Shown here one piece after another: positions 26,777 through 34,835 of a stretch of DNA of 64,000 nt; position 1 is the first letter of the stretch, and every line of letters begins with the position of its first letter. The notes under the pieces are model-generated. The model had not been told where the DNA came from, searched no databases, and saw only the letters and a list, made by a program, of their open reading frames with translations. Origin of the DNA: CAWGOF01 sp963824225 (GTDB taxonomy: Bacteria > Acidobacteriota > Polarisedimenticolia > Polarisedimenticolales > Polarisedimenticolaceae); contig CAWGOF010000003.1 in NCBI GenBank assembly GCA_963824225.1, positions 2,852,001 through 2,916,000 of the forward strand, written 5' to 3'. The position numbers and the translations under genes were made by a program.

Positions 26777-26878
26777 GTGCGCGGCCGTAGGAACCTCGGG
26801 CCCGCCACACCGGGCTCGGGGTGGGACAACCAGGGCAACTCCCTGGTACTCTAGGGCTTCCGTCGGAGGGTCCTCTAC

Positions 26879-28666
26879 ATGTTGCGTCACGCTCGTCCGC
26901 GCCCGGGGATCGGGCTCGTCGCCCTGCTGCTCTTGTCCGCCGGCCTAGCGCCGGCCTTCGCGGCCGCGTCCAAGGCCGAGGTCCCGGTCGAGGAGTTCAC
27001 GCTCGACAACGGGATGAAGTTCTTGCTCGTCCGGCAGCCGGAGAAGAACACGGTCGCCGCGGGGTGGGTCGCGCACGTCGGCTCGTCCAACGAGCGGCCA
27101 GGGATCACCGGGCTGTCGCACCTGTTCGAGCACATGCTGTTCAAGGGCAGCCACACGATCGGCACGACGAACATCAAGCGCGACCTGCAGATCGTCGACG
27201 AGCAGGAGGCGCTCCAGGAGCAGCTGCGCGCGATCTACCGCAGCCAGCGCGACCGCTGGCGCAAGGGCCAGATCCAGGACCCGTTCGACCCCAAGGAGCG
27301 CACGCCCGAGCAGATCGCGCTCGAGCAGAAGTTCCAGGCCCTCGTCGAAGAGCAGCGCAAGCTGATGGTCAAGGACGAGTTCGACAAGATCTACAGCAGC
27401 GTCGGGGCGACGAGCATGAACGCGTCGACGAACACCGACAACACGATCTACCAGATCGTCGTCCCGTCGAACCGTCTCGAGATGTGGTTCTGGCTCGAGT
27501 CGGACCGGCTGTTCCAGCCCGTGTTCCGCGAGTTCTACTCCGAGCGCGACGTGGTCCACGAGGAGCGCCGGTTGCGTACCGAGTCGACGCCGACGGGCAA
27601 GTTCGACGAGCAGTTCGACGCGATGTTCTGGCAGTCCCACCCGTACAACTGGCCGGTCGTGGGCTGGCCGTCGGACCTGCGCGTGATCAGCAAGAAGCAG
27701 GCCGATGACTACTATGCCACGTACTACGCGCCGAACAACCTGACCGCGGCGCTCGTCGGCAACTTCGATCCAGCCGAGGTCCGCACGCTGGCGCAGAAGT
27801 ACTTCGGCCGGCTCAAGCCGAGCGCCGTGAAGGCGCCCGACGTCGTGACGCTCGAGATGCCGCAGCAGGCCGAGGTGCGCATGCGCGCCGAGTGCGACTG
27901 CCAGCCGCAGATCGAGGTCCGATACCACACGGTCCCGTTCCGCAACGCCGATTCCTACGCGCTCGACGTCCTGGCCGGGCTGCTCAACGGCCGCACGGGC
28001 CGGCTGTACAAGAGCCTGGTCCTGGGGAAAGAGATCGCCGGCTTCAGCGGCGCGCGCCAGGGCTCGCGCAAGTGGGGCGGCTCGTTCTCGTTCTTCGCCG
28101 AGACGAAGGGCGAGGGCACGCCCGAGCAGCTCGAGGCCTCGTGGTACGACGAGCTGCGGAAGATCGAGGACGAGCCGATTCCGCCCGACGAGCTGCAGAA
28201 GGTCAAGAACAAGATCGCGGCCGACGCGTTCCGCAGGTTGAGCAACCCGTTCTTCCTGATGATCCAGCTCCTGAACTACGACGGCCTCGGGGATTGGACC
28301 TACCTGAACACGTGGTCCGGGCCGACGCTCGCCGTGACCGAGGCCGACGTCAAGCGCGTGGCCAAGACGTACTTCGCGCCCGAGAATCGCGCCGTGGCGA
28401 TGTACTTCCGCAAGGCCGGCGGCGGCGAGGAGTGGCCGGTCGAGATCACGTCGCTGCCGCCCGAGGTGCAGCAGCGGGTCAAGGCGCAGATCACGCAGCT
28501 CAAGGCGGTCAAGGACCCGGCCAAGCTGAACGAGATCCTGGCTCAGCTCCGTGAGCGCAAGTCCACGGCGCCGGCCGAGGTCCAGAAGGTCATGGGTGTG
28601 GTCGAGTCGTGGCTCGAGTTGCGCATCGCGGAGCTCGGTAAGCCCGCAGCAGGAGGTGCATCATGA
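26879..28666 (+). CDS. Exported M16 zinc peptidase, catalytic subunit
   Basis: A 595-aa protein with a signal peptide (cleavage near APAFAAAS). The inverted zinc motif H81-LF-E84-H85 is present in GLSHLFEHMLFKG, and a downstream Glu in ERDVVHEERR completes the site. Compared with typical M16B enzymes there is an extra charged helical insert of about 80 residues just after the motif (IVDEQEALQEQLRAIYRSQR). The second half is the non-catalytic M16 lobe. It is coupled by ATGA to the inactive partner at 28663, with which it probably forms a heterodimer in the periplasm. Confidence 0.88.
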   Translation: MLRHARPRPGIGLVALLLLSAGLAPAFAAASKAEVPVEEFTLDNGMKFLLVRQPEKNTVAAGWVAHVGSSNERPGITGLSHLFEHMLFKGSHTIGTTNIKRDLQIVDEQEALQEQLRAIYRSQRDRWRKGQIQDPFDPKERTPEQIALEQKFQALVEEQRKLMVKDEFDKIYSSVGATSMNASTNTDNTIYQIVVPSNRLEMWFWLESDRLFQPVFREFYSERDVVHEERRLRTESTPTGKFDEQFDAMFWQSHPYNWPVVGWPSDLRVISKKQADDYYATYYAPNNLTAALVGNFDPAEVRTLAQKYFGRLKPSAVKAPDVVTLEMPQQAEVRMRAECDCQPQIEVRYHTVPFRNADSYALDVLAGLLNGRTGRLYKSLVLGKEIAGFSGARQGSRKWGGSFSFFAETKGEGTPEQLEASWYDELRKIEDEPIPPDELQKVKNKIAADAFRRLSNPFFLMIQLLNYDGLGDWTYLNTWSGPTLAVTEADVKRVAKTYFAPENRAVAMYFRKAGGGEEWPVEITSLPPEVQQRVKAQITQLKAVKDPAKLNEILAQLRERKSTAPAEVQKVMGVVESWLELRIAELGKPAAGGAS

Positions 28667-30180
28667 GGGGCCGCGTTCAAGCCGCGCTGATCGTCGCTGC
28701 GCTCCTGAGCCCGGGTGTCCGGGCCGCCGATCCCCCAGCCAAGTCCAAGAGCACGGGGGGCATCCCGGCGCGCCCGGAGCAGATCATCCCGGGACCGCTC
28801 GATTTCCAGGTCCCCGATGCGACGAAGTACCGGCACCAGCTGTCGAACGGCATCCCGGTGTACATCGTCGAGGACCACAGCCTGCCGCTCGTCGACGTGT
28901 CGCTGATCGTGCGCCTCGGGGCGTTCCTCGATCCGCCGGAGCAGCCGGGTCTCGCCGGGCTGACCGCGGCGATGATGCGCCGCGGCGGGGCGGGGCAGCG
29001 CAAGCCCGACGAGTTCGACGAGCGCGCGGATTTCCTGGCCGCGAACATCTCGGCGACGGCCGGCGACACGAACGGTGGCGCGTCGTTGAACTGCATCAAG
29101 GGCGTGCTCGACGACGGTCTCGGGCTGTTCTTCGAGATGCTGAAGAGCCCGCGGTTCGACGACGACCGCCTGCGCATCGAGAAGAACAACATCCTCGAGG
29201 ACATGCGCCAGCGCAACGACGATCCGGCGGACATCTCACGCCGCGAGTGGGCCTGGCTGATGCGCGGGCAGGAGCACTTCTCGGCGCGGCAGGCGACGAA
29301 GGCCGAGCTCGACTCGGTCGACCGGGACGATCTCGCGACGTTCCATCGCAGCTACTGGCGCCCCGACGGGATGATCCTCGCCGTGTCGGGCGACATCACG
29401 CCGCAGGAGATCCTGCCCAAGCTGGAGAAGCAGTTCGCGGGGTGGAAGGCCGAGGGACCGAAAGTCCCGTGGCCCCCCGTCGGGCCGAAGTACGTGCCGA
29501 CCGCCGGCGTGAACTACGTGGACAAGGACATTCCGCAGGGCCGCACGCTGATCGGCCACCTGGGGATCCAGCGCAAGAGCTGGGACGATCCCGAGGCGTT
29601 CGCGATCCTCGTGATGAACGACATCCTCGGCGGCGGCGGGTTCACCTCGCGCCTGGTCAAGCGCATCCGCTCGGACGAGGGGCTGGCGTACAGCGCGTCG
29701 TCCTCGTTCAGCGTCGGGACGTACTGGCCCGGCACGTTCCAGGTGTCGTTCCAGTCGAAGAGCCCCACCGTGGCCTACGCGGCGAAGATCTCGCTCGAGG
29801 AGATCGCGCGTATCCGCACCGATCTCGTCACCGACGACGAGCTGAACGTGTCGAAGAAGTCGTTCATCGACGCGTTCCCCCGGCGGTTCGAGAACGCCGC
29901 GCAGCTCGCGGGCACGTTCGCGTCGGACGAGTACGAGGGGCGGCCGCACACGTACTGGAACACGTACCGCGAGAACATCGCGGCCGTGACCGCGGAGCGC
30001 GTGCGCGCGGTGGCGCAGAAGTATCTCGATGCGTCGAAGCTCGTGTTCCTCGTCGTCGGCAAGTGGGACGACGTGAAACCGGGCGACGCGGACAAGCGCG
30101 CGTCGATGGCCGAGTTCGGCGGCGGCCAGGCGGCGAAGCTCCCGCTGCGCGATCCGCTGACGCTCGAGCCGACGGAGTAG
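28663..30180 (+). CDS. Exported M16 peptidase-like protein, catalytically inactive subunit
   Basis: A 505-aa protein with a signal peptide (AALIVAALLSPGVRAA). It shows the M16 fold (YRHQLSNGIPVYIVEDHSLP, GGGGFTSRLVKRIRSDEGLA), but the HxxEH site is replaced by AGLTAAMMRRGG, so it cannot bind zinc. Heterodimers of one active and one inactive M16 chain are established for this family, and the 4-nt overlap with the active gene fits that. It converges with the haem-barrel gene at a distance of 3 bp. Confidence 0.88.
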   Translation: MRGRVQAALIVAALLSPGVRAADPPAKSKSTGGIPARPEQIIPGPLDFQVPDATKYRHQLSNGIPVYIVEDHSLPLVDVSLIVRLGAFLDPPEQPGLAGLTAAMMRRGGAGQRKPDEFDERADFLAANISATAGDTNGGASLNCIKGVLDDGLGLFFEMLKSPRFDDDRLRIEKNNILEDMRQRNDDPADISRREWAWLMRGQEHFSARQATKAELDSVDRDDLATFHRSYWRPDGMILAVSGDITPQEILPKLEKQFAGWKAEGPKVPWPPVGPKYVPTAGVNYVDKDIPQGRTLIGHLGIQRKSWDDPEAFAILVMNDILGGGGFTSRLVKRIRSDEGLAYSASSSFSVGTYWPGTFQVSFQSKSPTVAYAAKISLEEIARIRTDLVTDDELNVSKKSFIDAFPRRFENAAQLAGTFASDEYEGRPHTYWNTYRENIAAVTAERVRAVAQKYLDASKLVFLVVGKWDDVKPGDADKRASMAEFGGGQAAKLPLRDPLTLEPTE

Positions 30181-30183
30181 CGC

Positions 30184-31270
30184 CTAGAAGAACAGGTGGG
30201 CCTCCAGGTCGAGCCGCACGTCGCGCGAGCCCGGCACCTGCGGAGGCCCGTCCGACACGCGCACGAACGCGCGCAGCTGCACGAACGGCCAGGGGATCGT
30301 CTCGACGCCCAGCGAGTCTCGCGTGCGCGCATCGGTTTGCGTGTCGAGATCCGGGTCGAGATAGTCGTGGGTCAGCTTGACGTTCAGTCCCCGTGACACG
30401 AGCAGGTCGGCTTCGAGGAACGCGACCACGCGCTCGAGCTCGTCCGTGCCGTCCCGCGACCGGACCCAGTCCGCCTCACCGAGCAGGGCGAGGCGGCCGA
30501 AGTTGACCCCGCCGTGCAACCCGGCGTGGGTCGTCCTCGTGCCGCCCGTTACGTTGTTCGCGCCCTGCAGCCCGACACGGGCGCGCTCGAAGCGGCGGAC
30601 CGTCTGCAGGACGAGCCGCTTGTTCTCATCGGTATCGCTGTCGCCGCCCGAGCCGTTCAGCAGCGCCAGATGCACCGACCAGCGTCCGGGCTCGGCGCCG
30701 AGCTCGAACGCCCGTGTCGGGGCTCGAGTACGCGAAGCCGGTGAACTGCCGGATGTACGCCGCGTCGTCGGGAAGGCGCCAGCCGTAAGCCGGAAGGAAC
30801 TTGCCGGCCTTGACGTAGACCCGCTCGCGGTACATCGAGATCAGACCGAACGCCTCGCGGGCCGATGCGCCGCCGGGGCCAACCTTCTCGTCGACGTAGA
30901 GGCTCAGCCGTTGCGGGATCAGCCGCGCCTCGCCGTAGACGTTGGCCTCGCCGACCTCGAACGACGACACGTCGTCCCCTTCGCGCGTGGCCACGTGCAC
31001 GTACTGCAGCCGGACATCCGCGCCGAAAGCGAAGCGCGCGTCAGGATCGGCGGGCAGGAGCGGCGACTCACCGCTCAGGCGCAGTAGGTTCATCGGCAGG
31101 ACGGTCTGCGTGTAGAGGCTGCCGAACGCGGTCCGGATACCACCGCCGGTACGGTTCATGTGACATTCCGAGCAGCGATATCCGCTGCGGACCGCGAAGG
31201 CTGGCTCCGCATGGGCGACGCTCGAGAGGACGCACGCGACCGCTGCGAGCACGAGCGCCGCAGCTCTCAC
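30184..31270 (-). pseudogene. Haem-motif outer-membrane barrel protein, one frameshift
   Basis: The frame opens at the GTG at 31270, which overlaps the upstream stop (GTGA). A signal peptide (LVLAAVACVLSSVAHA) is followed at once by the haem site C33-SE-C36-H37 (YRCSECHMNRTGGG), then long alternating strands typical of a porin-like barrel. At about 30711 the reading frame breaks after SSPDTG. The protein continues in another frame as AFELGAEPGRWSVHLALLNG and ends at 30184 in AHLFF, with the terminal Phe of outer-membrane barrels. One inserted or two missing bases explain the break. It probably sits in an outer-membrane electron or haem protein set with the two cytochromes upstream. Confidence 0.65.
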
Positions 31271-31704
31271 GGCGGCGCTCCAGCGAGGATCCACTGCCGG
31301 ATCGCCGCGATCTGCTGGTCGGGCAGCGCAGGCTCGCCGGCGCTCGGCGGGGGCATGCGCTCGCCCACGAGCGGCTCCCCCGCCGGCCCTTGACCCTCGA
31401 TCTTCCAGACCAGATAGGACGCGTCCGGATCGCCGGGGCTGACGCGCAGCATCGGCCCCACCTCGACGCTCTCCTGGCCCACGAGGCTCGTGAACGAAGC
31501 GGACGCCGTGTTCAGCGGCATGAACTCCGCGGCTCCGCCCGGCACGTGGCAGTTGACGCAGATCTGGCCGAATACGTTGCTCTGGATCCAGGTCAGGGTC
31601 GGCTCGGGCGTACCCATCATGTCGTCCGGGAGCTGACTCCCGTCACCGGCGCAGGACGCGGCTGCGAGCGAGACGAGGACGAGGGCGGCTCGACGAACGC
31701 TCAT
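31267..31704 (-). CDS. Monohaem cytochrome c-like lipoprotein
   Basis: A 145-aa protein. The N-terminus has a lipobox (LVSLAAASC), so it is probably lipid-anchored. One haem motif CVNCH lies in WIQSNVFGQICVNCHVPGG. The rest (MPLNTASASFTSLVGQESVE, SYLVWKIEGQGP, RMPPPSAGEPALPDQQIAAI) matches the small cytochrome-like domain common in exported proteins of Planctomycetes and Acidobacteria, in which the Met of RMPPP can be the distal ligand. The start is the ATG at 31704, overlapping the stop of the dihaem cytochrome (ATGA). Confidence 0.75.
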   Translation of the reverse strand: MSVRRAALVLVSLAAASCAGDGSQLPDDMMGTPEPTLTWIQSNVFGQICVNCHVPGGAAEFMPLNTASASFTSLVGQESVEVGPMLRVSPGDPDASYLVWKIEGQGPAGEPLVGERMPPPSAGEPALPDQQIAAIRQWILAGAPP

Positions 31705-32585
31705 GGACGGCGCGCCTCCCGCTCCGGCTCTTGGCCGAAGAGGCGAAAGCCGGTTCGGCTTCGGCGATCGAGGGACAGCACGTAGTGGGCGAGGGCGGCG
31801 AGACGCCGGTCGCGCAGCAGGTCGCGCTCGGCGACGCCGAGCGCTTCTAGCTCGGCGCGGGTCGGCGTCGATCGCGCGTACTCGGCGATCGACGCGATCT
31901 CCTCCGGGCGCAGAACACTCTCGAGCGTCGTCAGATCCTGCACCTCCTCGCGAGCGAAGAGCATCGCCTCCCCGTAGGCCGGCATCGGCGTGCCGTTCAG
32001 GCCGGTCAACAGGGTTCGCACGACCGAGACGGGGTCGCGGCCGCCCTTCAGCGGGTCGTGGCGGAGGTCGGTCGCGCGTATCGAGCGGCCCTTCTCGTCC
32101 ACGAGACCCCGCGCGGCCGGCCCCCGTCCCGCCCCGTCCGTGCCGTGGCACGACCAGCAGCTCATCAGCACGTAGACGGCCCGCCCCTCGCGAACGCTCT
32201 CCTCGGTCGCCGGGCCGACCTCCGGAAGCACCAACCCTTCCGGCACGGCTGCGCCGTGGAGCCCGGCAAGGAAATGCGTCAGGTCGTCGAGCTGCTCCTC
32301 GGAGAACAGCTCGCCGAAGCCCGGCATCGCGCTACCGGGGAGGCCCCGCCGGATCGTCCGCTTCAGGTCCTCCGCCCGGGGCGGGCTCCCGCTGGGTGTG
32401 CTCCGGAACCGGTAGTAGGTCGACGTGAGATCGCGCGGTGCGGGATCGAGATCGCGCGCACCGGGCCCGTCGCCCGCACCGTTGCGCCCGTGGCACGCGG
32501 CACAGCTGCGCGCGAAGAGCGTCTTCCCACGCTCCGCCGGCACATCGACCGCGCCGAGCGCACCCAACACCAGCGCGAGCACCAT
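31701..32585 (-). CDS. Exported dihaem cytochrome c
   Basis: About 294 aa from the ATG at 32585, which begins with a hydrophobic leader (MVLALVLGALGAVDVPA). Two class-I cytochrome c domains follow: CAACHG with distal Met in GSAMPGFGELFS, and CWSCHG with distal Met in GTPMPAYGEAM. A C-terminal helix-rich part carries a basic tail. Longer in-frame starts exist but add a low-quality N-terminus. It heads the three-gene cytochrome operon reading down to 30184. Confidence 0.75.
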   Translation of the reverse strand: MVLALVLGALGAVDVPAERGKTLFARSCAACHGRNGAGDGPGARDLDPAPRDLTSTYYRFRSTPSGSPPRAEDLKRTIRRGLPGSAMPGFGELFSEEQLDDLTHFLAGLHGAAVPEGLVLPEVGPATEESVREGRAVYVLMSCWSCHGTDGAGRGPAARGLVDEKGRSIRATDLRHDPLKGGRDPVSVVRTLLTGLNGTPMPAYGEAMLFAREEVQDLTTLESVLRPEEIASIAEYARSTPTRAELEALGVAERDLLRDRRLAALAHYVLSLDRRSRTGFRLFGQEPEREARRP

Positions 32586-32726
32586 CGGGTACACGCTGAC
32601 CCCCGAAGACGGCCACGAGGATAATCCGGACAAAGGCGAAGCGTTTACAGTCCCTTCACAGTCGGGAGACGGTTTCCGTGTCACCATCCGGGTGTTCCCT
32701 GGAAGCCGCCGAGGGACAGTTTCCGG

Positions 32727-33065
32727 GTGGAGGTTGCGACGGAGCCACTGCATCGCCTGCGGCAAGCGGCGATCGAGATTGCGGCTCGAACCCCCGGACT
32801 GGCGACGGTCAACGTCGGGGTCACCCAGCTCGCCAACGCCGTCATCGGCAAGACGACGGAGACGATGTCGACCGCACCGGCGGTGTTCCAGGCCGCCGAC
32901 TTCGCCGGCGGCTTCGGCGCGGGATTCCAGGCCGGCCAGCGCATGAACCTGATGGCCCGGCCGATCGTCCGCACCGGCATGGCCACCGCCGGTCACTACT
33001 CCGGCATGCTCGCCGGTGCGATCCGCCCGCTGCTGCGGTTCGCGAAGACAGCGATGGGGCATTAG
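32727..33065 (+). CDS. Small hypothetical protein
   Basis: A 112-aa frame from a GTG at 32727. Third positions are nearly all G or C over the last 80 codons, supporting real coding. It has Ala- and Gly-rich amphipathic segments (AVFQAADFAGGFGAGFQAGQ, AGHYSGMLAGAIRPLLRFAK) but no clear membrane helix. No family recognised. It is divergent from the dihaem cytochrome gene and precedes the SDR gene by about 60 bp. Confidence 0.45.
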   Translation: MEVATEPLHRLRQAAIEIAARTPGLATVNVGVTQLANAVIGKTTETMSTAPAVFQAADFAGGFGAGFQAGQRMNLMARPIVRTGMATAGHYSGMLAGAIRPLLRFAKTAMGH

Positions 33066-33124
33066 AGCCGGCTCCGGGTTCTACCTCACGGACGAGCGGC
33101 GCTCGATGGTTGTAGTCTGGGACC

Positions 33125-33829
33125 ATGAGCGAACGAAACAAGATCGTCGTCGTCACCGGTGGGAATCGCGGGATCGGATTCGAGATCGGCCGGCAGCTCG
33201 CCGATCGCGGGGCAACCGTGGTATTGACCGCGCGCGACCGCGAAGCGGGGGAGTCTGCCGCGGCGAAGCTGGCGCACAACGATCGGCCGGTGCGATTCCA
33301 TCCGCTCGACGTCACCGATGCGGAGAGCATCGTTCGGCTGCGCGGCTTTCTCGAGACCACGTTCGATCGACTCGACGTGCTGATCAACAACGCGGGCATC
33401 CTCGTCGACGACGATGCGCCGGGTCTGACCGTGCCGCTCGCGACTGTGCGGGCGACCCTCGAAACGAACACGCTGGGGCCGCTGCACTTGGCGCAAGAGC
33501 TCGCGCCGCTGCTCGGACGGAACCGCACGGGCCGGATCGTGAACGTGTCGAGCGGCATGGGCGCGCTTTCGGACATGGAGGGCGGTCACGCCGCGTACCG
33601 GATCTCGAAGACCGCCCTGAACGCCGTGACCCGGATCCTCGCGGCGGAGCTCCAGGGCTCGGTCGCCGTGAACTCGATGTGTCCGGGCTGGGTCAAGACC
33701 GATATGGGCGGTGCGGGCGCCGAGCGCGACGTGGCCCACGGCGCCGACACGGCCGTGTGGCTCGCGCTCGATGCGCCGCAGGGTCAGACCGGGGGCTTCC
33801 TGCGGGATCGCAAGCCGATCCCCTGGTGA
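33125..33829 (+). CDS. Short-chain dehydrogenase/reductase
   Basis: A 234-aa classical SDR with the cofactor motif TGGNRGIG (11-18), NNAG (88-91), Ser in VSSG and the catalytic pair Y158/K162 (YRISK). R34-like basic residues after the second strand (TARDRE) suggest NADP(H). PGWVKTDMGG is the usual motif after the sixth strand. Similar to carbonyl-reductase-like SDRs; the substrate is unknown. Its 3' end overlaps the convergent membrane protein gene by 46 bp. Confidence 0.85.
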   Translation: MSERNKIVVVTGGNRGIGFEIGRQLADRGATVVLTARDREAGESAAAKLAHNDRPVRFHPLDVTDAESIVRLRGFLETTFDRLDVLINNAGILVDDDAPGLTVPLATVRATLETNTLGPLHLAQELAPLLGRNRTGRIVNVSSGMGALSDMEGGHAAYRISKTALNAVTRILAAELQGSVAVNSMCPGWVKTDMGGAGAERDVAHGADTAVWLALDAPQGQTGGFLRDRKPIPW

Positions 33830-34341
33830 GCGTTCAGCCAGAAGCGCCACGTCAGGAGCGCCCACAGCGCGACCGCGACGAGCTGACCGCTTCGCGCGGC
33901 GAGACCGAACAGCACGGTACTCGGCAGGCTCGGCCCCTCACGCAGCACGAGGTGCGCACGGTACAGGACGAGCAGGGCGAGCACGTGGCTAAGGAACAGC
34001 ACGGGTAGGGCGATCAGGATCCAGCGCAGCCGATCGCGCCACGGAGCCGGCGTCGCCAGCACGAGCGCCGGGACGAGCGCCAGGCTCAGGAACACGCCGT
34101 GCGGCCGCGAGACGGCGAACCTTCGAGCGCCGTCCGAGACAACGGCGTAGAGCGCGAGGCCGCCCTCGGTGTCGACCTCGAGCAGAAGCGGTCGCGCGAG
34201 GCTCTCGAGCCACAGGTTCGCCACGCGCACGACGGCCGACTCGTACGGATGGAGGAGCGCCGCGTAGAGCACGAGGCACGCCGCGAGCAGCGGCACGGCG
34301 AGGATCGCGAAGCGGATCGCGTCACGCCGTGCGGCGCGCAT
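33784..34341 (-). CDS. Exosortase-associated membrane protein
   Basis: A 185-aa protein with about four hydrophobic helices (ILAVPLLAACLVLYAALL, FLSLALVPALVLAT, ILIALPVLFLSHVLALLVLY, LVAVALWALLTWRFW). It starts within the exosortase gene (20-nt overlap) and so is co-translated with it. Small membrane proteins in this position are known partners of exosortase H-type systems; I assign the role from context and topology only. Confidence 0.55.
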   Translation of the reverse strand: MRAARRDAIRFAILAVPLLAACLVLYAALLHPYESAVVRVANLWLESLARPLLLEVDTEGGLALYAVVSDGARRFAVSRPHGVFLSLALVPALVLATPAPWRDRLRWILIALPVLFLSHVLALLVLYRAHLVLREGPSLPSTVLFGLAARSGQLVAVALWALLTWRFWLNAHQGIGLRSRRKPPV

Positions 34342-34834
34342 CTCGTCCGACCCATTTCTGGGTCCACAGGAGCCACAGCCCGACGACCGCCAGGACCATC
34401 AGCGATTGCCATACGACCAGATGCGCCGTCTCGAACAGCTCGCGGCGCACGAGCCCGACCCAGAACAGGCTCGTCAGGCGCACCAGGTTCAGGAGCAGGA
34501 CGCACGGCACGCCGAGGGCCAGGCCGATCGCTCGATCGCGCCACGTGCACGGATAGGCCAGGATCGCGGCGACGAGCAGGATCACCGAGCTCTCGGCCGT
34601 GCATTCTCGGATGATCCGGATCGAGAACTCACCCGATGATCCGCGGCCGGTGACCGTGTCGCCCACGGTCTCGCCGTGCGCACCGAAGACCGACAGGGCC
34701 CAGCCGAGCGATCGGGCGGTGAGCGCGTTGACACGCGCTTCGTAGGACGTCCCCGCAGCCTCGACCGTCACATGGCCCAGGAGCAGGATCCCGAGGAACA
34801 CGAGCCACGCACGGAGGCCGCTCGTTCGCCGCAT
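34322..34834 (-). CDS. Exosortase (XrtH-like transpeptidase)
   Basis: A 170-aa integral membrane protein. The three catalytic residues of exosortases are visible: C78 in IIRECTAESSVILLVAAIL, R119 in LLNLVRLTSLFWVG and H138 in ETAHLVVWQSLMVL. These enzymes cut C-terminal sorting signals of exported proteins at the cytoplasmic membrane. Short length and the adjacent membrane protein suggest the exosortase H group. The ATG at 34834 lies 1 nt after the stop of the large metallopeptidase gene. No recognisable sorting tail was found in this window. Confidence 0.75.
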   Translation of the reverse strand: MRRTSGLRAWLVFLGILLLGHVTVEAAGTSYEARVNALTARSLGWALSVFGAHGETVGDTVTGRGSSGEFSIRIIRECTAESSVILLVAAILAYPCTWRDRAIGLALGVPCVLLLNLVRLTSLFWVGLVRRELFETAHLVVWQSLMVLAVVGLWLLWTQKWVGRDARRTA

Positions 34835-34835
34835 T

